A stretch of 64,000 nt of DNA from JAWKUK01 sp041398605. GTDB lineage: Bacteria > Planctomycetota > UBA1135 > GCA-002686595. Every line of letters begins with the position of its first letter. The stretch's first letter is position 1. The stretch spans positions 186,001 through 250,000 of the forward strand of contig JAWKUK010000005.1 of assembly GCA_041398605.1 (NCBI GenBank), written 5' to 3'. Positions 26,524-35,048 of this stretch are shown here, piece after piece. Position numbers and translations under genes: made by a program. The notes beneath the pieces are model-generated. The model searched no databases, was not told where the DNA came from, and saw nothing but the letters and a program-made list of their open reading frames with translations.

Positions 26524-27309
26524 ATGATTCGTTCTCTCTACACCGCGGCCTCCGGCATGAAGGCCCAGCAGTTCCAGGTCGACACCATCGCGAACAACAT
26601 CGCGAACGTGAACACCGCGGGCTTCAAGAAGAGCCAGCTCAGCTTTCGCTCGCTGCTCTATCAGACCTATCGCGAGCCCGGGTTGCCGATCGCGAACAAC
26701 CAGAACGACGTCACCGGCTTGCAGATTGGCTCCGGCACCGAGGTCTCAGGGTCGCGCAAGCTGATGGGGCAAGGGATCCTGGAGCCGACGGGCAACACGC
26801 TCGACCTCGGCATTGAGGGGCCGGGCTTCTTCGAGATCACGCTGCCGTCGGGCGAGAACCGCTATACGCGCAACGGCACGTTCCGGCAGGACTCCGAGGG
26901 CCGCCTCGTGACCGCCGAGGGCTATCGCCTCTCCGACCAGATCGCAATCCCTGGTGACGCGCTGGGCGTCACGATCTCCGCGGACGGCACGGTGTCCTCG
27001 CTCGGCGCGAACAACGAGTTGACGCCCGTCGGCGCGGTGCGCATCCACATCTTCGCGAACCCCACCGGCTTGAAGGCGATGGGGGGCAGCTACTACTCGA
27101 AGACCGGCTCCAGCGGCGACCCCGAGGCGCGTCAGGCCGCGACCCAAGGCGCCGGCGAACTGAAGTCGGGTTACCTCGAGCGCTCGAACGTCGAGACCGT
27201 CGACGAGCTCGTGGCGCTGATCGTTGCGCAGCGCAACTACGAGGTCAACAGCCGCGCTATCCGCGTCTCCGACGAGATGCTCGCCCAAGTCACCCAACTC
27301 GTTCAATAA
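26524..27309 (+). CDS. flgG: Flagellar distal rod protein FlgG
   Basis: The 261 residues match FlgG over the whole length. It starts MIRSLYTAASGMKAQQFQVDTIANNIANVNTAGFKKS, has the FlgG block LYQTYREPG...TGLQIGSGTEVSGSRKLMGQG, and ends SNVETVDELVALIVAQRNYEVNSRAIRVSDEML. It builds the distal rod that spans the peptidoglycan and joins the hook. flgA begins 3 nt after the stop. Confidence 0.95.
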   Translation: MIRSLYTAASGMKAQQFQVDTIANNIANVNTAGFKKSQLSFRSLLYQTYREPGLPIANNQNDVTGLQIGSGTEVSGSRKLMGQGILEPTGNTLDLGIEGPGFFEITLPSGENRYTRNGTFRQDSEGRLVTAEGYRLSDQIAIPGDALGVTISADGTVSSLGANNELTPVGAVRIHIFANPTGLKAMGGSYYSKTGSSGDPEARQAATQGAGELKSGYLERSNVETVDELVALIVAQRNYEVNSRAIRVSDEMLAQVTQLVQ

Positions 27310-27312
27310 GTG

Positions 27313-28238
27313 ATGCTCGCCACACTCCTGCTCATCGCCGGCGGCGTCGTCGTGACGCTGCCCGAGAAGGCCGAGGTCAAGGGCCTCGAGATCAAGGTCG
27401 CGTCGGTCGCGACGATCACGGCCGACGACCCCGCCATCGCGGCGCGCGTCGCGGCTGCGAGCCTCGGCTACGCACCCGCGCCGGGCTATCACCGCGTGCT
27501 CCGCGCCGACCTCATTCAGATGGACCTGAGGCGTACGTTCCCGGGCTCGAGATCGACGTGCTCGGGGCGGACCGCTGTCGCGTCGACCCCGTGACCGAGG
27601 CCCTCGACCTCGAGCGCTTGTGGGGCCTCGGGTCGGCGCTCGTCGAGGAGCTCTTCCGCGGCACCGACGCTTCGATCAAGCGCGACGGCGAGCTCGCCGC
27701 GGTCGAGATCCCCGTGGGCGAGACCCCGCTCGACATGCGCACGACCCTCGTCGAGAGCACGATCGAGGCCGGGCCGAAGACCGCAGCCGTGCAGCTCTGG
27801 ATCGACGGAGACCTCTACCGCACGGTGCACTTGCCCTTCAACGTCTCGCTGCGCGAGCCGCGCTGGGTCCTGAAGCAGAGCATCCCCGCCGGTCAAGTGC
27901 TCGACCCGTCGCTCTTCGAAATGCGCCGCGTCGAGGTCTCCTTCGAGACCGCGCAACACGGGTTGCCGGTCGAGGCGCTGACGGGCACCGTCGCAGCACG
28001 GCCGCTCGCCGCGAGCACCGTCGTCACGGAGCGCGACATCCAACGACCCGTCGTCATTCGCCGCGGCGAGATCGTCACCGTCATCGTGAGGTCCGGCGGG
28101 CTCACGGCGCGTGACATGGGGACCGCGGTCATCGATGGCCGGGTCGGAGACATGGTGCGCGTGACGCTCACCTCCACGAAACACGAGATCACCGGCCGCG
28201 TCAAAGCGTCCGGCGAGGTCGAGATCATCGTCCGTTGA
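27313..28238 (+). CDS. flgA: Flagellar P-ring assembly chaperone FlgA, with a -1 frame change at 27540-27546
   Basis: The 5' part (27313-27546) encodes a signal peptide and the FlgA N-terminal domain up to RRTFPG. The matching continuation LEIDVLGADRCRV and the SAF-type C-terminal domain (RWVLKQSIPAGQVLDPSLFEMRRVEV, RRGEIVTVIVRSGGLTARDMGTAV) lie in the -1 frame from 27546 to 28238. The junction is exactly the heptamer C-CCG-GGC. A ribosome slipping -1 there would read RRTFPG-LEIDVLG without loss. A missing C (GGC-CTC to GGCTC) in the assembly, or a real pseudogene, would look the same. FlgA helps the P-ring form in the periplasm. It lies in the normal place between flgG and flgH; the next gene overlaps. 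Confidence 0.8.
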
Positions 28239-28252
28239 CCAAGAGAGACACT

Positions 28253-28873
28253 ATGCGAAACACCCTCTTAGCTTGCCTCGCGCTCGTCGCGCTCGCGGCG
28301 GACGCGGTCGCGCAACGGCGCGTCGGCTCGATCTACGACCCCAACTCGGGCGCGGGCATCGCGCTGACGGACAAGACCGCGGCGCGCGTCGGCGACCTCG
28401 TCACGGTGATCATCCAAGAGACACAGAACGTCAAGAACGAAGAGAAGGCGGGCCAGTCGAAGTCGAGCAGCCTCAACTATCAGCTCCTCGACTTCAACCT
28501 GCAACCGAACTCGTTCTCGACGCTGCCTTCGCTCGAAACGAGCAAGGCAGACTCGTTCAGCGGCTCAGCCAACGTCGAGAAGAAGGGCACCTTTACCGCG
28601 CGCTTGACCGCCATGGTCATCGACACGCTGCCGAACGGCAACCTGGTCATCCAGGGCCGGCGCGAGCTCCGAGTCGATGGTGACGTCAAGCTGATCGAGT
28701 TCAGCGGCGTCGTTCGCCGCTACGACGTGACGCGCAGCAACACGATCGAGTCCGAGCTCGTCGCTGACGCGCGCATCTCCTACGTCGGCCAAGGTCCCGG
28801 CCGCCGCGCGACGGAGCGCCGAGGCCTCGCCAAGTGGCTCCACAACGTCGTCGACTGGCTCTGGCCCTTCTGA
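28253..28873 (+). CDS. flgH: Flagellar L-ring protein FlgH
   Basis: The 206-residue protein begins MRNTLLACLALVALAADAVAQ, preceded by AAGAGAG as Shine-Dalgarno; an upstream TTG overlapping the flgA stop is less likely. Family blocks are GSIYDPNSG, RVGDLVTVIIQETQNVKNE, ANVEKKGTFTARLTAMVIDTLPNGNLVIQGRRELRVDGD and NTIESELVADARISYVGQG. It forms the outer-membrane L-ring. Enterobacterial FlgH is a lipoprotein. Here no Cys follows the signal peptide, which ends AVAQ as a signal peptidase I site. Confidence 0.93.
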   Translation: MRNTLLACLALVALAADAVAQRRVGSIYDPNSGAGIALTDKTAARVGDLVTVIIQETQNVKNEEKAGQSKSSSLNYQLLDFNLQPNSFSTLPSLETSKADSFSGSANVEKKGTFTARLTAMVIDTLPNGNLVIQGRRELRVDGDVKLIEFSGVVRRYDVTRSNTIESELVADARISYVGQGPGRRATERRGLAKWLHNVVDWLWPF

Positions 28874-28882
28874 GCGCACGCC

Positions 28883-30118
28883 ATGCAACTCATCACCCTC
28901 ACCGCATTGCTGTTCGCGCTCGCGCCGCAGGACCCGGGCGCGGCGCGCGCCGATGTCCTCATCGCGCCGGGCAGCTTCGACGCGCCCGCGCAGCCGGGGC
29001 GCTCCTCCAGCGCCAACTTCCGTCGGACCACGCGCGTCGGGGTCCCCGGAGCGGTCGACTCCGCCGGCCGGATCAACGCGAAGATCCGCAGCCTCGTCGG
29101 CATCCGCGGCATGGAGGAGAACACCGTATCGGGCTTCGGCCTCGTCACGGGCCTCTCCGGCACGGGCGACTCCGGTCCGCTCGTGACGCAGCTCATGGCG
29201 AACACGCTCTTGACGAACAACATCAACATCGCGCCCGCGTTGCTCGCGACCGCGAATATCGCGGTGGTGAAGGTCGATGGCTCCATCCCCGCAGGCGCGC
29301 GCCCCGGGCAGGCCTTCGACGTGCGCGTCTCGTCCATCGGCGACGCGACGAGCCTCGTCAACGGAGTGCTCGACCGTTGCGTGCTGTTTGATCCGTCTGG
29401 CTCCGTCGCGTACGGGACTGCCGGAGGCTCGATCACCGTCGGCGGATACTCCGCGTCCGGCCAAGGCGCGACCACGACGAAGAACAGCGTCACGGTGGGC
29501 ACGCTGGCCAGCGGCGGCAAAGTCGAGCGGTACATCCCGACGAGCGTGGTGACCGAGCACGGCTACATCTACCTCGATGTCCGCAATGGTCAGTTCAGCT
29601 TCGGCAACACCACGCGCATGACGGAGCGCATCAATCAGCTCTTTCCGGGCGTCGCGGAGGCCCTCCCCGATGGGCGGTCGATCCGCGTCGCGGTGCCGGT
29701 CGGCTTCGAAGAGGGCGACTACATCGCCTATGTCAACATGCTGCTCGAGCTCGAGGTCCCGACCGACAACCTCGCGCGTGTGGTCGTCAACGAGCGCACG
29801 GGGGTCATCGTGATGGGCGGCGACGTGCGCTTGCGCCCGGGTGTGATCCAGCAGAGCAGCATCATCCTGCGCGTCGCCGAGACGCCCGAGGTGAGCCAGC
29901 CCTCGGCGTTCTCCCAGGGCGAGACGACCGTCGTCCCGCGGACGGACCTGAACGTCGAAGAAGGCAACGCGCCGCTGGTCCAGATCGGGGGCGCCGTGAC
30001 CCTCGATCAGGTGGTGAACGTCCTCAACGTCCTCGGCGCATCCCCCCGCGACATGATCGCGATCATGGAGTCGCTGGTGAACGGTGGCATGCTCGTCGCA
30101 GAGCTCAGGAGACTGTGA
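28883..30118 (+). CDS. flgI: Flagellar P-ring protein FlgI
   Basis: The 411-residue protein has a short signal segment and a roughly 55-residue extra stretch. Then come the FlgI hallmarks: RSLVGIRGMEENTVSGFGLVTGLSGTGDSG, LLATANIAVVKVDGSIPAGARPGQAFDVRVSSIGDATSL, and VVVNERTGVIVMGGDVRL near the C-terminus. It forms the periplasmic P-ring around the rod in the peptidoglycan layer. Its stop overlaps the flgJ ATG by one base (TGATG), so the two are translationally coupled. Confidence 0.95.
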   Translation: MQLITLTALLFALAPQDPGAARADVLIAPGSFDAPAQPGRSSSANFRRTTRVGVPGAVDSAGRINAKIRSLVGIRGMEENTVSGFGLVTGLSGTGDSGPLVTQLMANTLLTNNINIAPALLATANIAVVKVDGSIPAGARPGQAFDVRVSSIGDATSLVNGVLDRCVLFDPSGSVAYGTAGGSITVGGYSASGQGATTTKNSVTVGTLASGGKVERYIPTSVVTEHGYIYLDVRNGQFSFGNTTRMTERINQLFPGVAEALPDGRSIRVAVPVGFEEGDYIAYVNMLLELEVPTDNLARVVVNERTGVIVMGGDVRLRPGVIQQSSIILRVAETPEVSQPSAFSQGETTVVPRTDLNVEEGNAPLVQIGGAVTLDQVVNVLNVLGASPRDMIAIMESLVNGGMLVAELRRL

Positions 30119-30507
30119 TGAACATCAGCGCAAGAGACTCGAGCATCAACACGCTCACGGCGCTCGATCGCAGCGTGAACACGCTCGCGCTCGAGTCGCG
30201 CACGGCGAAGCTCGAGCAGTCGGAGCGCCTCGAGCACGACGCCGAGGTCGCCCGCGACATGGAGGGGATCTTCGCGCAGATGTTCGTGAAGGAGCTGCGC
30301 CGCGGCCTCGGAGACGGCTTCTTCGGGACCGGGCCGGGCGCGGACACGTTCGAAGGCTGGTTGGACGAGAACCTCGGCAAGTCGCTGGCCCGCGAAGGCG
30401 TCCTCGACCTCGCTGGCCGCATCAAGACAAGCCTCGCGGCTGGGCGCCAACACCAGGCCGACTCGCAGGCTGCGCAGCAAGCGCCGGGGCAGGAGGTGCA
30501 ACGATGA
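30118..30507 (+). CDS. flgJ: FlgJ-like rod-binding protein (no hydrolase domain)
   Basis: The 129 residues correspond to the N-terminal rod-binding domain only: DMEGIFAQMFVKELRRGLGDGFFGTGPGADTFEGWLDENLGKSLAREGVLDLA, with an N-terminal helical coil and a polar tail. The peptidoglycan-hydrolysing C-terminal half found in enterobacterial FlgJ is absent, as is usual outside gamma- and betaproteobacteria. A separate lytic enzyme must open the wall for the rod; none is seen in this window. The start overlaps the flgI stop and the end overlaps the flgN ATG (ATGA). Confidence 0.85.
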   Translation: MNISARDSSINTLTALDRSVNTLALESRTAKLEQSERLEHDAEVARDMEGIFAQMFVKELRRGLGDGFFGTGPGADTFEGWLDENLGKSLAREGVLDLAGRIKTSLAAGRQHQADSQAAQQAPGQEVQR

Positions 30508-30980
30508 GCGCGCTGCTGGCAGATCGCAACCGCTTGGAGGCGGCCCTCCGCGAGGAGCTCGCCGCGCAACGAGAGTTGCTGGAGCTCCTCCGCGCCCAGG
30601 AGTCCGCCGTCATCGCGCGGACCCCCGATGCATTGGTCGAGGTGACCTCCAAGATCGAAGCGCACGTGTCCTCGGCCAGCGCGCGGCGGGCTCGTCGCGA
30701 GCCGATCATCCGCCGCATTGCCATGGAGCTGCGCGTCGCGCCTTCTGCGCTGACGCTCTCGAGCTTGTGTGAGCGGCTCGGCGAAGACGGGAGCCGCCTG
30801 TCAGAGCTGCGGCTCGAGCTGCGCGAGGCCACGTCCCGCGTCGTGCGGCAGAACCGACGGGTCTCCGCGCTCGTCGGGCTGCATCGTCGCATCAACCAGG
30901 AGGTCCTCGAGCTGGTGCTCGCGGACGACGGCATGAACCCTTTCAACGGCGCAGGCGCGCTCGTCGACGCAGAGGTCTGA
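30504..30980 (+). CDS. flgN: FlgN-like export chaperone for hook-associated proteins
   Basis: The 158-residue, almost fully helical protein has the FlgN layout: an N-terminal helix LEAALREELAAQRELLELLRAQESAVI, a middle helix with RREPIIRRIA, and a C-terminal helix RRVSALVGLHRRINQEVLELVL. FlgN keeps FlgK and FlgL soluble in the cytosol and hands them to the export gate. The two genes directly after it are exactly those substrates. A strong Shine-Dalgarno AGGAGGT lies 6 nt before the ATG at 30504, and the ATGA overlap couples it to flgJ. Confidence 0.8.
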   Translation: MSALLADRNRLEAALREELAAQRELLELLRAQESAVIARTPDALVEVTSKIEAHVSSASARRARREPIIRRIAMELRVAPSALTLSSLCERLGEDGSRLSELRLELREATSRVVRQNRRVSALVGLHRRINQEVLELVLADDGMNPFNGAGALVDAEV

Positions 30981-30984
30981 CCCA

Positions 30985-33318
30985 ATGGGATCACTCGGCT
31001 CAGAGATCGGCCTGCGGGCGCTGCTCGCCTCGCGCACGGCGTTGGAGACCATCGGGCACAACGTGTCCAACGCGAACACCGATGGGTACTCACGGCAGCG
31101 GATCGACCTCGGGACGGCCCGGCCGCAGAACCTGCGCGGCCTCCAGCTCGGCGCGGGCGTGCGCGCGGACTCGGTGACGCGGACGGTCGATGAGCTCCTG
31201 AACGGGCGGCTCGTAAAGCAGACGGGGTCGCTGTACCGGCTCGATGCGCAGCTCACGGAGATGACCAGCGTCGAGGCGTTGCTCGATGAGCCTGGCGGTG
31301 AAGGCCTGGGCGCGCTCCTCGATGACATGTTCAGCGCGTTTTCGGCGCTCTCTGCGAACACGGAGGACATCGTCTATCGCACCGGCGCGGTCCAAGGCGC
31401 GATCAGTATCACGAATCGCCTGCACCAAGTCGTCGACGAGGTCGACCAGCTGCAGCGTGACGCGCAGGCCAAGGCCGGCTTCCTGGCGTCCGACATCAAC
31501 ATCAAGGCCGAGCGCATCCTGAAGCTGAACCAGGAGGTCAGCAAGGTCGAAGCGACGGGCGTCCCGGCCAACGATCTGCGCGACCAGCGCGACCAGGCGA
31601 TCCGTGAGCTGGCCCAGCTCGTGGACGTCACGGTCCGCGAGGACAGCTCCGGCATCGTCCGTATCCAGGTGGACGGCCAGCTGCTCGTGGGCGCACAGAG
31701 CATCCATGAGATGACGGTCGAGGCCGGCGACCGCGGTGAGCTGACCATGCGCCTCGATGGCGCCTCGCGACCGATCCAGCCGAAGGGCGGCGAGCTCGCG
31801 GGCGTCGCGGCGTTCGCGCAGGGCTTCGTCAACGACCTGCGCTCCGAGCTGGACAACTATGCGCGGAGCCTCGTGCTGGAGTTCAACCGTGTCCATAGCA
31901 CCGGGGTCGGGCTCAGCGGCGGGTTCAAGTCGCTCAGCGGCGAGAGCAGCGTCCCCGATGTCGACGGTGATGGTGACCGGCGCGACTCGCTCTTGGCCAA
32001 CGCCGGCTTCGAGTTCCCCGTCGAGGCTGGCGAGCTGTTCGTGACGATCGTCGACGACGCGTCGGGCGATCTGCGGCAAGTGAAGCTCACCGTGGATCCC
32101 AGCCGCGACTCGGTCGGGACGTTCCTGGACAAGCTTGACGCGATCCCGGAGCTGTCTGCGTCGCTCGATGGCTTCGGCCGCGTCTCGGTCGTCTCGGAGT
32201 CGGGGAAGACGTTTCACTTCGGCCGCCCGCTCGACTCGCGCCCCGACGAGAGCGGGACGTTCGGCGGCGGCCACGCGAGCGCCACGATGCCCTTCAACGC
32301 GCCAGTCTCGCTGCCGCCCGGCGGCACGCTGCAGCTGCAAGGCGCGACGAGCGCGTTCACGCTGACCTTCAACGCGTCATCGTTCGAGAACATCGCCGCC
32401 GCCAGCGCCGAGGAGATCGCGCAGGTCATCAACGGAGACCCGGGCGCGATCGCGAACAGCCTCCGCGCCGTCGTCGTCGGCGATCGAGTCGCGCTGCAGA
32501 CGGGCGGGACGGGCAGCTCGGAGACGTTCTCCGTGCTCGGGGGGACGGCGCTGGGCGCGCTCGGCTGGTCGGCCGGCAGCTACGTCGGGCAGGACGTCGC
32601 GGTCAATGTCGAGCTCAGCGGCGAATACTCGGGTTCAGTCAACAATCAGTGGACCTTCGAGCCGAGCGGCGATGGCGTCATCGGGACGACGCCCGGCCTC
32701 TCTATCCTCGTCCGCGATTCGTCGGGCGCCCTCGTGTCGACGCTCGAGGTGGGCGACACCTACTCGAGCGGCACGCCGCTGTTGGTCGCGGATGGGGTCT
32801 CGGTGTCGTTCAGCGGCGGCGCCGTCAGCGCCACCGAGGGGGACGTGTTCACGACCAATGTCATCAGGGACTCGGACACCAGCGACATCCTCGTCGCCTT
32901 GGGCTTGAACGGGCTCTTCCAAGGCACAGACGCGACCACGATCGGCGTGCGCGAAGCGATCCAGCGGGACCCCTCGTTGCTGGCCGCCTCGGCCACGGGA
33001 GCTGTCGGAGACAGCGGGGCGCTGCGCGACGTCTTGCGCTTGCAGAGCTCGGACGTCGACGCGCTCGGCGGCTCGTTCGGAGAGTTCTATAGCACGCTCA
33101 TCGGCGGCATCGGCTTCGAGATCAGCTCGACGCGGAGCGCCGCAGAGGTCGAGACGTTCCTCGTTCAGAGCCTCGAAGAGCGTCGCCAATCCATCGCCGG
33201 CGTGAACGTCGACGAGGAGCTCGTGAACATGGTCTCGTACGAGCAAGCCTACAACGCAGCCGCGCAGTTCCTGCAGGTCATCAACCAGATGGAGGACGAG
33301 GTCCTTCGGCTCGTCTGA
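30985..33318 (+). CDS. flgK: Hook-filament junction protein FlgK (HAP1)
   Basis: The 777-residue protein starts MGSLGSEIGLRALLASRTALETIGHNVSNANTDGYSRQR, the HAP1 start. It has VDELLNGRLVKQTGSLYRLDAQLTEMTSVEALL and SDINIKAERILKLNQEVSKVE helices, and ends SIAGVNVDEELVNMVSYEQAYNAAAQFLQVINQMEDEVL. It joins hook to filament. It is longer than the enterobacterial form (about 550); the extra residues are in the variable middle, which includes a VPDVDGDGDRRDSL calcium-loop-like segment. Its stop overlaps the flgL ATG by one base. Confidence 0.93.
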   Translation: MGSLGSEIGLRALLASRTALETIGHNVSNANTDGYSRQRIDLGTARPQNLRGLQLGAGVRADSVTRTVDELLNGRLVKQTGSLYRLDAQLTEMTSVEALLDEPGGEGLGALLDDMFSAFSALSANTEDIVYRTGAVQGAISITNRLHQVVDEVDQLQRDAQAKAGFLASDINIKAERILKLNQEVSKVEATGVPANDLRDQRDQAIRELAQLVDVTVREDSSGIVRIQVDGQLLVGAQSIHEMTVEAGDRGELTMRLDGASRPIQPKGGELAGVAAFAQGFVNDLRSELDNYARSLVLEFNRVHSTGVGLSGGFKSLSGESSVPDVDGDGDRRDSLLANAGFEFPVEAGELFVTIVDDASGDLRQVKLTVDPSRDSVGTFLDKLDAIPELSASLDGFGRVSVVSESGKTFHFGRPLDSRPDESGTFGGGHASATMPFNAPVSLPPGGTLQLQGATSAFTLTFNASSFENIAAASAEEIAQVINGDPGAIANSLRAVVVGDRVALQTGGTGSSETFSVLGGTALGALGWSAGSYVGQDVAVNVELSGEYSGSVNNQWTFEPSGDGVIGTTPGLSILVRDSSGALVSTLEVGDTYSSGTPLLVADGVSVSFSGGAVSATEGDVFTTNVIRDSDTSDILVALGLNGLFQGTDATTIGVREAIQRDPSLLAASATGAVGDSGALRDVLRLQSSDVDALGGSFGEFYSTLIGGIGFEISSTRSAAEVETFLVQSLEERRQSIAGVNVDEELVNMVSYEQAYNAAAQFLQVINQMEDEVLRLV

Positions 33319-34739
33319 TGCAACTACGACCGACACAATCGACGATCTACGACCTCGTCAGGCGCGGCCTGAGCTCGAACACCTCGAAGCTCGTGCGCGC
33401 GCAGGAGCAGACGTCATCGGGCCGACGCATCTTGCGTCCGTCCGACGACGCAGCGGGCACCTCCGTCGCGATGTCGCTCCGCCGGCAGATCGGGAACCTC
33501 GACTCGTTCGTCTCCGCGACAAGCAACGTGCGGCCGCAGGTCGATCAAGCCGCCGCGCGCCTCGAAGAGGCGTCGGGGCTGATGACCGAGGCGCGCGAGC
33601 TGATCATTCAGGGTATGAACGGTTCATTGGGCGCCGACGACCGCGAACAGATCGCCGCCCAGATCGAGCTGGTGTACGGACGGCTCCTGGACGTCGCGAA
33701 CTCGCAGAGCGGTGATCGCTACCTGTTCTCGGGCACGGCGACGAACACACGCCCGTTCGAGGTTCAGAACGTCGGCGGTGAACAGCGGGTTGTCTACCAG
33801 GGCAACAAGGACGCGCAGCGCGTCTTGATCGGGCGCGAGACATCGCTGCTCGTCAGCGCGAGCGGTGAGGAGCTGTTCGCGAGCTACGACTACACCGAGA
33901 CGCGCTACGGCTCGCTCTCGGGGATCGCAGGCGGAACGGGGGGAGACTCGGGCTACGGCTACGAGAGCCTGCACATCCGCCAGGACGGCACAAGCGGCGC
34001 CTTGCAAGCGGGCGTGGCGTTCTCCGCGCTGGGCACGGACACGGTGGTCGGCGACCGCGCGCTCGTGGTCGACGCTGCCACACGTTCGGTGCAGCTCGGC
34101 GGCGGCGCAGCGTTCCCGATCCCAAACCCGACGACCAGCAACGTACGCGTCGTCGACGAGAATGGCGCGGCGGTGCACTTTGACTTCAGCGCCTGGGACG
34201 GATCCAGCTTCACGACGACGGTGACCGGGGCAGCGTCGCTCTCGCTCGACGGCGCCAACTACACCGCCGTAACGCTCGCCGAGACGAACCTGCAGCTCGT
34301 GGCGTCGGACTCGGGCAACGTCATCCACGTCGACACGACGGGGCTGGTCCGCGCGGCGCGTGAGCAGGTCACGTTCGGCGGCACACCAAACGTCTTCGAC
34401 ACGCTGCAAGGCATCGTCGACGACCTGCGGGCAGGCGACTCGACCGGGCGCCCGGAGATGGTGAGCCGGATCGGCGGACGCTTGCGCGAGTTCGACCGCT
34501 CCCAGTCGGACCTCCTGCTAGGGCTCGGCAAGCTCGGCGCGACGTCTAAGCGCATCCAGACCAGCGAAGAGCGCCTGCAGAACCTCAGCGTCGAGCTGCG
34601 TGGCCTCGTCTCCAACGTCGAAGACGCGGACTTCTCCGAGACCGCGCTCGACCTCACGCGCGCCGAACAGACCCTCCAGCTCGCTCAAGCCACGGGCGCG
34701 CGGATCATCCAGCAATCCTTCCTGAACTTCCTGCGGTGA
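33318..34739 (+). CDS. flgL: Hook-filament junction protein FlgL (HAP3)
   Basis: The 473-residue protein starts RPTQSTIYDLVRRGLSSNTSKLVRAQEQTSSGRRILRPSDD, followed by the coiled-coil block EASGLMTEARELIIQGMNGSLGADDREQIAAQIELVYGRLLDVANSQSGDRYLFSG. It closes with a flagellin-like C-terminal helix (AEQTLQLAQATGARIIQQSFLNFL). It sits between FlgK and the filament. A segment inserted in the middle makes it longer than the typical 300. The one-base overlap with flgK keeps the pair at a matched dose. Confidence 0.93.
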   Translation: MQLRPTQSTIYDLVRRGLSSNTSKLVRAQEQTSSGRRILRPSDDAAGTSVAMSLRRQIGNLDSFVSATSNVRPQVDQAAARLEEASGLMTEARELIIQGMNGSLGADDREQIAAQIELVYGRLLDVANSQSGDRYLFSGTATNTRPFEVQNVGGEQRVVYQGNKDAQRVLIGRETSLLVSASGEELFASYDYTETRYGSLSGIAGGTGGDSGYGYESLHIRQDGTSGALQAGVAFSALGTDTVVGDRALVVDAATRSVQLGGGAAFPIPNPTTSNVRVVDENGAAVHFDFSAWDGSSFTTTVTGAASLSLDGANYTAVTLAETNLQLVASDSGNVIHVDTTGLVRAAREQVTFGGTPNVFDTLQGIVDDLRAGDSTGRPEMVSRIGGRLREFDRSQSDLLLGLGKLGATSKRIQTSEERLQNLSVELRGLVSNVEDADFSETALDLTRAEQTLQLAQATGARIIQQSFLNFLR

Positions 34740-34744
34740 GCAGC

Positions 34745-35044
34745 ATGGACCCTCTCCAGAACGGCATTGACCGGGTCAAGGGCCCGCTCCCCGCGCAAGC
34801 GGCGGAGGGACCGGCCGACGCAAAATCGGGCGCAGCGTTCAAGGCTTTGCTCGAAAGGCTCGAAGAAGAGACCCGGCGGCTCACCAAAGCCTCCGACGGT
34901 GTCCATGGCGCTCGCGATCTCGCGGGGGCCGTCGATGTCGCTCGGGAGTCGGTCGAGGAAGCCATCCAGCTCGGGGACCAGCTCCTCGAGGCGTACCGCG
35001 CTGCCCGCCAGCGAGCCGAGACCGGCTCCGAAGAAGGAGCCTGA
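34745..35044 (+). CDS. Small helical protein at the end of the flagellar operon
   Basis: The 99-residue product (ATG 34745; GTG 34736 overlapping the flgL stop is an alternative) is almost all helix: FKALLERLEEETRRLTKAS, VARESVEEAIQLGDQLLEAYRAARQ. The F-x-x-LL start and VxEAY-like end recall FliE, the rod-base adaptor, but the match is too weak for a name. A FlgM-like or chaperone role is possible by position. It lies 5 nt after flgL and 4 nt before the acetyltransferase gene, clearly in the same operon. Confidence 0.6.
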   Translation: MDPLQNGIDRVKGPLPAQAAEGPADAKSGAAFKALLERLEEETRRLTKASDGVHGARDLAGAVDVARESVEEAIQLGDQLLEAYRAARQRAETGSEEGA

Positions 35045-35048
35045 AGCC

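Noticed and set aside
34745..35044. Naming the small helical gene fliE or flgM
   Set aside because: Only the helical pattern and a few residues agree; no signature is strong enough for either name.
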